The translations under genes were made by a program, and so were the position numbers. Shown here piece by piece: positions 19,769 through 27,705 of a DNA stretch of 64,000 nucleotides. How positions within the stretch are numbered: position 1 is the stretch's first letter; every line of letters begins with the position of its first letter. The notes under the pieces are model-generated. The model did no database searches. It saw only the letters and a program-made list of their open reading frames with translations, and was not told the origin of the DNA. Origin of the DNA: JAAFHB01 sp038236995 (GTDB lineage: Bacteria; Bacteroidota; Bacteroidia; Bacteroidales; Prolixibacteraceae); contig JBBRZE010000012.1 of NCBI GenBank assembly GCA_038236995.1, positions 1 to 64,000 on the forward strand, written 5' to 3'.

Positions 19769-21376
19769 CTATAAATTAACCATTGCCCCTCTTAATACAA
19801 CAGGCTGCTGATTTTCAAGACCTCTTACCGACCGTGCCGGAGTTTTTGATTCGATAGTAATCCTTACCTCACTATCCCGTTCTGAAAACTTACACACAAT
19901 GGTCTCATATCCAAGGGTCTCCTCCACAAACCGACCAGTAATCTCCAAGGTTTTTTCATCAGTCCAGGTATATTGGGCCGCCACTTTTATTACGGGTTTC
20001 AAAATCGAATAACTGGCATCAACCGATTTGGAATAATTACTGCGCGGAGGAACTAAAAGCGAAGTGGATAATGTATTTGAGACCAGCCACTCTTTTCCTC
20101 CGGCTTTGATGGACGAAACCGAATTGTCTCTTTTGATCGCAAAAGTGCAGTCGCCATTTTTAAACGAGAAATAAACCGATTGAATTTTATTCTCGTTTTC
20201 CGAAAGAATAAATTCCTTCCCTGAAACAGACATTTCATAGCCGGACTTTGAAGATTTTTCAAATCCGGGATTGATGGTTAATGCTGATCCCTTTTTAACC
20301 ATTTCCTCCTGAAATGCAGGGGCGACAGTCAAAGCTTTGTCTGATTTAATGGCAGGAATCAGGTATTTATGTACCAGGTCGAGTTGCTTTTGTGTGTTGG
20401 TATTGTTGGCAGTGAATACAACAATGGCGTCTTTATCAGGAATGAGCACAACAAACTGGCCACCCATTCCATCGAGCCTCACCGTGTTGTTTTTACCACG
20501 CCACATCTGGTAAGCATATCCCTGTCCCCAGTCGCTCAGCTTTCTTTTTTCTTCGGGTTCATCCGAATTTTTTATCTGGAAAGCGGTTGCCTCTTTAATC
20601 CATTCTTTCGGAATCAATTGCTTGCCGTTCCAAATTCCGCCATTCAAAAGTAATTGCCCGAATTTTGCAAGGTCTTCAGTCCGAAGCCTTAACCCAATCA
20701 TTCCCATATTTATTCCCTGAGGATTCAGGTCCCAGTCGATTCCACGAATTCCCAGCGGCTTAAAAATCCGGGGCAAAAGGTAATTAAAAACTGTTTCGCC
20801 GGTAACCTGCTGAACGATGGCCGAAAGCATAAAAGTGGCCATGTTATTGTATTTAAAAACAGTGCCCGGTTTATACTTTGGTGTGGTCGATAAAAAAAGA
20901 GTTATCCAGTCTCCTTTTGCACTCCAGGCGCTTGGTTCAGGATCCTGCCCTGCCGACATGGTCAACAGATCTTTTACTGTCATTCCTTTCATGTATTCGC
21001 TGATGGTATCGGGCAACGAATACGGGAAAAAAGTGATGATTTTATCGGTCACTTTCAGTCTGTTCTCCGAAACTGCAAGACCAAACGCAGTGGCTGTAAA
21101 TGTTTTACTGGCCGAAAACATGATATGTTTGTATTCATGCCCGTATGGTTTCCACCAGCCTTCGGAAATTACTTTTCCATGCCGGAGCATCATAAAGCTA
21201 TGATTTTCAAGACCGCTTGTATCCGCAGCATTTAAAAATTCAATTATTCCTGCTGAAGAAACGCCTTCCTGTTCGGGAGTACTTCGCGGAAGTCTTTCAA
21301 TTACCTGTGCAACCACCTGCGATTGAAAAAACCACGTGGTCACCGCTATCGTCCATATTATAAACAGTGTTTTCAT
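19769..21376 (-). CDS. Exported beta-lactamase-fold serine hydrolase
   Basis: 535 residues with a signal peptide (ending VVAQ, residue 24). Residues about 30-350 form the class C beta-lactamase/EstB serine hydrolase domain: the SxxK motif is S88-A-S-K91 (MFSASKTFTATAFGL) and the YxN motif is in VFKYNNMATF. About 180 residues at the C-terminus are beta-rich and unassigned. In this setting, between esterases and glycosidases, esterase activity on xylan substituents is more likely than a role in antibiotic resistance, but the sequence alone does not give the substrate. It is 13 bases upstream of the GH43 gene, in the same transcription unit. Confidence 0.8.
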   Translation of the reverse strand: MKTLFIIWTIAVTTWFFQSQVVAQVIERLPRSTPEQEGVSSAGIIEFLNAADTSGLENHSFMMLRHGKVISEGWWKPYGHEYKHIMFSASKTFTATAFGLAVSENRLKVTDKIITFFPYSLPDTISEYMKGMTVKDLLTMSAGQDPEPSAWSAKGDWITLFLSTTPKYKPGTVFKYNNMATFMLSAIVQQVTGETVFNYLLPRIFKPLGIRGIDWDLNPQGINMGMIGLRLRTEDLAKFGQLLLNGGIWNGKQLIPKEWIKEATAFQIKNSDEPEEKRKLSDWGQGYAYQMWRGKNNTVRLDGMGGQFVVLIPDKDAIVVFTANNTNTQKQLDLVHKYLIPAIKSDKALTVAPAFQEEMVKKGSALTINPGFEKSSKSGYEMSVSGKEFILSENENKIQSVYFSFKNGDCTFAIKRDNSVSSIKAGGKEWLVSNTLSTSLLVPPRSNYSKSVDASYSILKPVIKVAAQYTWTDEKTLEITGRFVEETLGYETIVCKFSERDSEVRITIESKTPARSVRGLENQQPVVLRGAMVNL

Positions 21377-21528
21377 AAATTTTTGCTTACTATTCTTTTA
21401 TTTAATGCTACTTAGTTAAGAATTTCCTCTGCTTTATCCCCTACCCCTTAAGGGGAGCCAAACAAATCCATCATTGGGGGATTTTTGGTAATTCGATTGA
21501 AGAAATTTCCATACAACATTGATTTTTT
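21377..21528. other. Spacer with a 12-bp palindrome
   Basis: The gap between the acetylesterase and serine hydrolase genes contains CCCCTTAAGGGG (about 21445-21456), a perfect palindrome able to form a short hairpin in the transcript. It could be an mRNA processing or stability element; no other feature is evident. Confidence 0.3.
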
Positions 21529-22365
21529 CTATTTGCTTTCTAATATTTCCAACATTTTTTCAGCATATCGTTTTCCCAATTCCCGGTATCCGGCAGCACT
21601 GAAATGGAGGTTATCAGTGCCATCGGGACAACCTGCAGAAGAAATGACATGCGAATTGGGCAGCATTTTCGGCAAGGTGGCAATGATTGTGTTCATGCCT
21701 GCACAAATTCCGTTCTGGTCGGCATTCACTGTTTCGCCGGCAAGCAACGGTACATTTTTTGGGTCAAGGTTCAAATCCTTCATCAGGTTGTCGTAAACGC
21801 CTTTTACTTTTCGTGTCCACAAACTGTCGTTCGAATTCGATTCACCCTGATGAAGCAGAATGCCTTTGATCACACCGTCCTTCTGTGCCAGTTTTGCCAT
21901 TTCAACCAATCTTCCATAAGGATTCCCATCATATTCTCTAATCATTCCTTTCATCCAACCCGGCGCGGTTTCAACGTATGACGGGTAATTGTCTTTATCG
22001 AAAAGCTCAATTTTACAACCACCAATGGCCACCACAATCACTCCAACTTTTATTTTTTCCGGAAGATTGGCGACCATAGTTCTTCCAAAAAAATCAGTCG
22101 GTCCAAGATTCGTTTTGCAACGACACAAGGGTGGAACAGCCGGATACCAGTTGCCTATTTTGCGGTCCATATTTTCGCAGTTTACCGCTTCCATAACCTG
22201 AAAGCGCGGATTAACAGTTGAATCCTGAAGTTCCGCCCGTGCTGCGCCTTCCATGTTCGATTGCCCGATGCAGAGATAGACATGGAAATTCGAATCCTGC
22301 GAAAACACTTCTTTATTTGTAAAAAGCAATCCTGTTATGAAGATTAAAACCAGCTTTAATTTCAT
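21529..22365 (-). CDS. SGNH acetylesterase, CE6 (acetylxylan esterase)-like
   Basis: 278 residues from the chosen start, with a signal peptide (MKLKLVLIFITGLLFTNKEVFSQ). SASA/SGNH hydrolase fold: nucleophile S36 in CIGQSNMEG, a second block HQGESN, and the Asp-His pair in DNLHFSAAGYRELG. This pattern matches carbohydrate esterase family 6, which removes acetyl groups from xylan. An in-frame ATG 26 codons upstream would overlap the preceding gene by 53 bases and give a hydrophilic leader, so the internal ATG is preferred. Located between two other hydrolase genes, it is one of five probable de-esterifying enzymes encoded side by side. Confidence 0.85.
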   Translation of the reverse strand: MKLKLVLIFITGLLFTNKEVFSQDSNFHVYLCIGQSNMEGAARAELQDSTVNPRFQVMEAVNCENMDRKIGNWYPAVPPLCRCKTNLGPTDFFGRTMVANLPEKIKVGVIVVAIGGCKIELFDKDNYPSYVETAPGWMKGMIREYDGNPYGRLVEMAKLAQKDGVIKGILLHQGESNSNDSLWTRKVKGVYDNLMKDLNLDPKNVPLLAGETVNADQNGICAGMNTIIATLPKMLPNSHVISSAGCPDGTDNLHFSAAGYRELGKRYAEKMLEILESK

Positions 22366-22390
22366 TTTATTTATTTTTAGATTGTTCTTA

Positions 22391-23953
22391 TTATTTTGCC
22401 CAAGCTTCGCCTTCCGGTGTCCTTCTCCATTCGAAATAGCCATCCAATACTTTAAGCGATTCGGCGCTTGGCACAGGTCCTACATGAGGTGTTGGTCCAA
22501 GGTACATCACATCAGGGTTTTTGTCGCTGAAAGACGGCCATGCAAGAACTCCCTGTCCGTTTGGATTGCCATATTTGGCAAAGTTGGTCCAATAGGTACC
22601 CATGGCTTCCGATATTTCCAGATCAGATTTTGTTGTTTGAGGATTCGAGGCATCGAGGTTCATAAAAACATAGCCAACTTCCTGTCCGTGTGGCGAACCA
22701 TAGCCATAACGCTGTGAATCTTTCGGATAGTCAGGGTGCTGATCGAAATAGTACAAGTAAACTTTCGATTTTCCGGTTTGAGACTGAAGCCTTGCCCAAC
22801 TCCAGGTTTGCCAGCCAAATGCGGCATCACGGGCTAAATCGCGAGCTGTTTTCGGAACTGAATTTTCTGCAGCAGGATAAGCTTTGATCAGCTCATCAGC
22901 AAATTTCCCATATCTGGCTTTAACACCAGCATAATATTCTTCCGGAGTTTTTTCCCTTGAAAAGCTTGCTCCTTCGTCGGAGTTGTACCCGATAAGAACT
23001 GGTACATCATTGTATTTTCCGGCTTCATAAAGTTTGTGCTGATCATCAGGAATCAGATATCCATCAGTAATTGGCCATCCGCCGCCAATTCCCATACCCA
23101 TAGGAAGTTTTTCAGCTTCCAATTTACGTAATTCAGCAATCGACGAAACACCGATTTTTTGAGCATAAGCTACACCATCGGCTTCGGCCTGCTGAAGCGT
23201 TTTCATGTTTTCACCCGGATAAGTTTTAGCACGAGTTGGCCCGAAAGAACCACCACTTTCGGAAATAGCTCCCTGGAACAATCCTTTGGCCAAAGGCGAA
23301 GCGCATAACATGCTCACCGAAATTCCCCCGGCCGATTCTCCGAATATGGTTATTTTATTGGGGTCGCCACCAAAGGTAGCAATGTTATCTTTTATCCATT
23401 GAAGTCCGGCAATCTGGTCAAGGATTCCGTAATTTCCTGAAACATGATTCGGATTTTCGGCACTCAATTCTGGATGTGCCAAAAATCCAAGCTGCCCGAC
23501 ACGGTAGGCAATACTTACGAGAACAACGCCTTTTTTTGCCAGCATCTCGCCATTGTATCCAGGTTCTGCAGTTGAGCCGAAACTAAATCCGCCTCCGTAA
23601 ATCCAAACGAGCACAGGGATTTTTTCTTTGGCAGATTTTGCCGGAGTCCAAATATTCAGGTACAAGCAGTCTTCACTTTTTCCTGATGGGGGATTTCCAC
23701 CTTGAAAAGCGGCAGGCGCAAATTTTGTTGCCTGCTTTACATCTTTCCATTTTGCCACAGATCGAGGAGCTTTCCAACGTAGGTCACCAACAGGAGGCGC
23801 GGCAAATGGAATGCCTTTGTAAACGGTTAGCCCGTTTTCAAGGGTTCCCTGCACCATTCCTTCCTGAACTTTAACCGGTGAAGGTTGCTGTGCGAAACTT
23901 TGTCCGGCGAAATACAACGCAAACAGGGCAATTAAAACTGTTAATTTTTTCAT
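22391..23953 (-). CDS. Type-B carboxylesterase (exported)
   Basis: 520 residues from the chosen start with signal peptide MKKLTVLIALFALYFAGQSFAQ. Alpha/beta-hydrolase of the carboxylesterase type B family: VYKGIPFAAPPVGDLRW, SEDCLYLNIWTP, oxyanion-hole YGGGFSFG, nucleophile Ser in FGESAGGISV, and a C-terminal His in SPHGQEVGYVF. Substrate unknown; the setting suggests acetyl or hydroxycinnamoyl esters of xylan. A longer reading beginning 10 codons upstream would overlap the preceding esterase gene by 23 bases, whereas the chosen ATG leaves a 7-base gap and starts exactly at the signal peptide. Confidence 0.85.
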   Translation of the reverse strand: MKKLTVLIALFALYFAGQSFAQQPSPVKVQEGMVQGTLENGLTVYKGIPFAAPPVGDLRWKAPRSVAKWKDVKQATKFAPAAFQGGNPPSGKSEDCLYLNIWTPAKSAKEKIPVLVWIYGGGFSFGSTAEPGYNGEMLAKKGVVLVSIAYRVGQLGFLAHPELSAENPNHVSGNYGILDQIAGLQWIKDNIATFGGDPNKITIFGESAGGISVSMLCASPLAKGLFQGAISESGGSFGPTRAKTYPGENMKTLQQAEADGVAYAQKIGVSSIAELRKLEAEKLPMGMGIGGGWPITDGYLIPDDQHKLYEAGKYNDVPVLIGYNSDEGASFSREKTPEEYYAGVKARYGKFADELIKAYPAAENSVPKTARDLARDAAFGWQTWSWARLQSQTGKSKVYLYYFDQHPDYPKDSQRYGYGSPHGQEVGYVFMNLDASNPQTTKSDLEISEAMGTYWTNFAKYGNPNGQGVLAWPSFSDKNPDVMYLGPTPHVGPVPSAESLKVLDGYFEWRRTPEGEAWAK

Positions 23954-23960
23954 TGATTGT

Positions 23961-25118
23961 TTATTTAAATAATCGTGGTGCAAACTCGTTAAGATCTCTG
24001 CGCCAGGTCATCCATTCGTGGGCGGTATTCGGAGACTCGTAATAAACGTATTTAATCCCTTGCTTTTCCAGCATTTTACGAAAGGCCCCAACAGAACCGG
24101 GGAACGGATTTGGTTCTTTGGTACCCAAACCAAGCCAGAAAACTTTTATTTGTTTGTTGAAAGCTGCACCATCTTTGAATTTTCCATCCAGAAAAGTTGC
24201 CGGATCAAATTCATCGGAACTCGGGTAATTGGAAGTGCCGCTAAACCCGCCATAAGAGGCAAACTTGTCGAGGTTGTTCATGATGATCCGCATGGTTTGG
24301 TTGGCACCCATTGACAGACCAGCAATTGCGCGATGCTCACGGTCGTAAATGGTGCGAAACGTTGCATCAATCATCGGAATGATTTCACTGATCATTACTT
24401 CTTCAAAAACCGAGGCAGGACGCCCATTTGCTTCACCATTTTGTGGTTTGTAAGCATATCCGTTATCCATGACGATAATCATCGGAACAGCTTTTTTTGA
24501 AGCAATCAGGTTATCAAGTATCAGGTTTGCTTTTCCCTGAGATGCCCATCCTGTTTCATCTTCAAAACTTCCATGCTGAAGGTAAAGCACCGGATAGCGG
24601 GTTTTGGTATCCTTTTCATAGCCAGCGGGGGTGTAGACAAAGCAACTTCGGAACGAATTGGTGGTTTTCGAGAAATAGATGTTCTCGCTAACCAAGCCGT
24701 GAGGAACATCTTTCAGTGCATAAAATTCATCGTCGGATGCTGGAATTTCGATACCGCTTCCCCAACGGCCAGCTCCATAAAAATATTTGGTTCCGGGATC
24801 AGGAACCGATGCTCCATCAATATTCAGCTGATAATAATGGAAACCTTCGTCTTGCGGAGCCGACTCACCAGTCCAAACACCCTTTTCATCCTTTACCATG
24901 TTGTATTTCGCGCCACCAATATCGAGTTGAACTTTATTGGCTTCAGGAGCTGAAATACTGGTGCGAACACACCTCTCGGAATTTACCTGCGGGAATTGCT
25001 TCCCCGGCTGATTGACTGATGAAAGCTTGAAGTCTTCCAAAGGTTTGTTCATCTGCGCTATAGAAATAGTGTTTGTAAATATAGCCACAAAAAAGACTGC
25101 TTGTGTTTTGAATTTCAT
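23961..25118 (-). CDS. CBM48-CE1 family esterase (feruloyl/acetylxylan esterase-like), copy 1
   Basis: 385 residues from the chosen start (signal peptide MKFKTQAVFFVAIFTNTISIAQ). Two domains: an N-terminal early-set/CBM48-like beta-sandwich (about 25-130, FKLSSVNQPGKQFPQVNSE... to GSGIEIPASDDEFYAL), then an esterase-D-type alpha/beta hydrolase. VLYLQHGSFEDETGW is the oxyanion region, GLSMGANQT carries the nucleophile Ser, and NTAHEWMTWRRDL the catalytic His. This is the architecture of CE1 feruloyl and acetylxylan esterases. Upstream in-frame ATGs (25145 and 25187) exist, but only this one gives a compact signal peptide. It is the most downstream of three tandem relatives and has GAN where the others have GGM after the nucleophile. 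Confidence 0.85.
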   Translation of the reverse strand: MKFKTQAVFFVAIFTNTISIAQMNKPLEDFKLSSVNQPGKQFPQVNSERCVRTSISAPEANKVQLDIGGAKYNMVKDEKGVWTGESAPQDEGFHYYQLNIDGASVPDPGTKYFYGAGRWGSGIEIPASDDEFYALKDVPHGLVSENIYFSKTTNSFRSCFVYTPAGYEKDTKTRYPVLYLQHGSFEDETGWASQGKANLILDNLIASKKAVPMIIVMDNGYAYKPQNGEANGRPASVFEEVMISEIIPMIDATFRTIYDREHRAIAGLSMGANQTMRIIMNNLDKFASYGGFSGTSNYPSSDEFDPATFLDGKFKDGAAFNKQIKVFWLGLGTKEPNPFPGSVGAFRKMLEKQGIKYVYYESPNTAHEWMTWRRDLNEFAPRLFK

Positions 25119-25174
25119 GAATGCCAAATTTTTAGATTTAGTCATAGTATCTGTTTGATTTTTGTTTTCTTGTT

Positions 25175-25287
25175 CCTTTAGGAACAAAAGGTCGGTAGAC
25201 TAAATTCGGAAAAGCTTGCCTTTTGTCCCGTACGGGACAAAACAATGTCTGTTAATAACCTTTTCTACCGACCTGTTTTCCCTAAGG
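25175..25287. repeat. Palindromic MITE/REPIN-like element between two esterase genes
   Basis: A 113-base block bounded by imperfect inverted repeats of about 24 bases (25175-25199 and 25264-25287). Their inner 11 bases, AGGTCGGTAGA and TCTACCGACCT, match perfectly. In the middle is a 22-bp perfect palindrome centred on CCCGTACGGG (25221-25242), and the left edge has a further palindrome with arms TTGTTCC/GGAACAA (25170-25187). It encodes nothing. The layout resembles short non-autonomous palindromic elements mobilised by REP-associated transposases; no transposase is seen here. Confidence 0.55.
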
Positions 25288-25304
25288 TAAATTAAAACAG
25301 TCTC

Positions 25305-26429
25305 CTAATCTTTAAATAAAAGTGGAGCTAATTCAAGCAGACTACGTCGCCAGGTCTGAAACTCGTGACGGGTATTCTCGGAAACAAAGGAGACAGCATT
25401 GATGCCAGCCTCTTTTAACGCAATTGCAGAATTCTTAACGCCATCGGGATTTTCGAAGCTACCACAGCTCAAAAAGATGAGTTTTACTTTCGACTTGTCT
25501 TTGATTTCCTCTGGCTTGTATAAACCACCGCTGAGCAACGCGTAGTATGAGAATACTTCAGGTTTGTTCAGTGTGATCGTATGGGTTTCCATACCGCCCA
25601 TCGAGAGACCGGCCATAGCGCGGTGTTGCTGATCAGCTATCGTGTTGAAGTTGGCATCGACATACGGAATCAACTCATCAACCAGAACTGTCTGGAAATT
25701 TTCAATTTTGAACTCGTTCATATGTCCCCACCTAACCTCATTGGTCATTCCATAAGTCATTACAATGATGAAAGGCTGAATCTTTCCTTCCGCAATCAGG
25801 TTATCTATGATCAGGTTGGCGTGTCCTTGATTAGACCATGCAGTTTCATCTTCGCCCCAACCGTGTTGGAGATAGAGAACAGGATAACGTTTGCGTTTGT
25901 CCTTTCCATAAGTTGGAGGAGTGTAGACAAATGCCCTCCGCGAAGTCGATGTGCTTTTCGATGGGAAAAGTATCTGCTGCACATTACCATGTTGAACGTT
26001 CTTCAAAGCGTAGAATTCCTGGTCATGAGCAGGTATTTCGATACCGCTTTCCCAACGGGTGGAGCCATAAAAATTTAAAGCACCCGGATCATTAAAAACC
26101 CCACCGTCAACCGTCAAATGATAGTAATGGAAGCCTTCTTCCATTGGGCCGGCTGTTGTGCCCGTCCAGAAACCATCCTCAGCTTTTGTGAGTGGGGTGC
26201 CGCCTTTAGTGCCGCCTAATCCCAGGCTTACACCAACACTTTGGGCCTGGGGAGCTTCTATGCGAAAACGGACATAGCTCTGTGAATTAACTTGTGGGTA
26301 CTCTTTTCCCGGTTGATTCAAAGTTGAAGGTTTGAAATCATCGGTAATGGTTTGCTGGCTTGTCTGTGAAAAACTCTGCATACCTATGATAGTCAGTAAT
26401 AATACGAGAATTATTGAAAAATTTTTCAT
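25305..26429 (-). CDS. CBM48-CE1 family esterase, copy 2
   Basis: 374 residues: signal peptide (MKNFSIILVLLLTIIGMQSFSQ), CBM48-like domain (about 30-135) and CE1-type alpha/beta hydrolase. Nucleophile Ser in AGLSMGGMETH, His in NTRHEFQTWRRSL, HGWGEDETAW for the oxyanion region. It is the most diverged of the three tandem copies: LGLGGTKGGT replaces the other copies' LDIGGAKYN/LDISAVKYD, and ARG replaces ALA next to the catalytic His. Probably cleaves ferulate or acetate from arabinoxylan. It is separated from copy 1 by the palindromic element and from copy 3 by 11 bases. Confidence 0.87.
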   Translation of the reverse strand: MKNFSIILVLLLTIIGMQSFSQTSQQTITDDFKPSTLNQPGKEYPQVNSQSYVRFRIEAPQAQSVGVSLGLGGTKGGTPLTKAEDGFWTGTTAGPMEEGFHYYHLTVDGGVFNDPGALNFYGSTRWESGIEIPAHDQEFYALKNVQHGNVQQILFPSKSTSTSRRAFVYTPPTYGKDKRKRYPVLYLQHGWGEDETAWSNQGHANLIIDNLIAEGKIQPFIIVMTYGMTNEVRWGHMNEFKIENFQTVLVDELIPYVDANFNTIADQQHRAMAGLSMGGMETHTITLNKPEVFSYYALLSGGLYKPEEIKDKSKVKLIFLSCGSFENPDGVKNSAIALKEAGINAVSFVSENTRHEFQTWRRSLLELAPLLFKD

Positions 26430-26440
26430 CTTCTGGTTTT

Positions 26441-27619
26441 TTATTTATTGAATAAAAGTGGTGCAAATTCATTCAGGCTGCGTCTCCAGCTTTGCCATTC
26501 GTGAGCCGTTTGAGGAGATACATAAAAATGGGTATTGATTCCGGCATCTTTTAGTTTGTCCTGATTCTCTTTTGGATTGCCTCCGAAGCCAGCTCTGGGG
26601 TTTTCGAGTTCTCGGCTTCCATAGCTTACAAACACCAGTTTAACTTTTTCTTTAAATCCGGGTGCCGTTGCTAAATCTTCGGTACTTATACTGCCGCCAC
26701 TGAATATGCCGACATACGAGAATACTTCGGGATGAGCCAGGGTAATCACGCGAGTTTGCATTCCGCCCATGGAAAGTCCTGCCATTGCACGGTGTTGCTG
26801 ATCGGCCAAAGTGCGATAGCTGGCATCGATCATGGGAATGATGTCTTCCAAAAGGGTTTTCGTAAAGCCATCTGCCCATCCTTTTGGTGGCCATTGACCA
26901 GCTGGACGTTCACCTGCAGGAGGTCTGGGCATATTCCAGGTGCCGTTGTCCATCACAATAAAAAATGGTTTGGCTTTGCCCTCAGCAATCAGGTTATCCA
27001 TAATAAGGCTGGCATGTCCCTGACTGGACCATCCGGTTTCGTTTTCGCCGCCGCCGTGTTGCAGATAGAGTACAGGGTAGCGATTTTGAGCATCTTTATC
27101 ATATCCGGGTGGCGTATAAATGAAACAACGACGCATACTGTTGTTACTTTTTGAATAATAAGGTAACTCAATGACCTGGCCATGAGGTACATTTTTCAAA
27201 GCATAGAAATCCTGATCTTTGGCAGGAATCTCGATGCCACTTCCCCAGCGGCTGGCACCATAAAAATACAAACTGCCCGGATCAGGAACTGCAGCACCGT
27301 CAATCCAAAGCTGATAGTAGTGAAAACCTTCGTCCTGAGGAGCCGATTCGCCAGTCCAAACACCTTTTTCATCTTTAGCCAAATCGTATTTTACTGCGCT
27401 AATATCCAGCTGAACTTTTTGTGCCTCTGGTGCCGAAATCTGAGCACGCACCCGGCCTTCGGAATTGACCTGAGGAAATTCTTTTCCGGGTTGGTTTACT
27501 GATGAAGGTTTGAAGTCTTCAACAATTGTTGCCGGAGACTGTGCAAAACAAAATCTGCCGGTCATTAACACAACTAAAAAAATGACCGCAATTCTATTTC
27601 TAAAAAAAACTCGTTTCAT
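26441..27619 (-). CDS. CBM48-CE1 family esterase, copy 3
   Basis: 392 residues: signal peptide (ending RFCFAQ), CBM48-like domain (about 35-140, FKPSSVNQPGKEFPQVNSE) and CE1-type hydrolase. HGGGENETGW, GLSMGGMQTR (nucleophile Ser) and TAHEWQSWRRSL (His) are all present. It carries an extra proline/glycine-rich loop (RPPAGERPAGQWPPKGW, about 228-244) near the active-site face that copy 2 lacks. Very similar to copy 1 over the N-terminal domain, so these two are the likelier recent duplicates. First esterase gene downstream of GH3, after an 86-base gap. Confidence 0.88.
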   Translation of the reverse strand: MKRVFFRNRIAVIFLVVLMTGRFCFAQSPATIVEDFKPSSVNQPGKEFPQVNSEGRVRAQISAPEAQKVQLDISAVKYDLAKDEKGVWTGESAPQDEGFHYYQLWIDGAAVPDPGSLYFYGASRWGSGIEIPAKDQDFYALKNVPHGQVIELPYYSKSNNSMRRCFIYTPPGYDKDAQNRYPVLYLQHGGGENETGWSSQGHASLIMDNLIAEGKAKPFFIVMDNGTWNMPRPPAGERPAGQWPPKGWADGFTKTLLEDIIPMIDASYRTLADQQHRAMAGLSMGGMQTRVITLAHPEVFSYVGIFSGGSISTEDLATAPGFKEKVKLVFVSYGSRELENPRAGFGGNPKENQDKLKDAGINTHFYVSPQTAHEWQSWRRSLNEFAPLLFNK

Positions 27620-27705
27620 AATTGAAAATATTTAGTTTAATGGTTTTGAAAATCTTTATTCATCATGTAAGATATCTCTTCCAAAGTACCAGTTTATCAG
27701 ATAGC

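Noticed and set aside
22366..22443. Upstream extension of the CE6-like esterase
   Set aside because: It would overlap the preceding gene by 53 bases and place a hydrophilic segment before the signal peptide.
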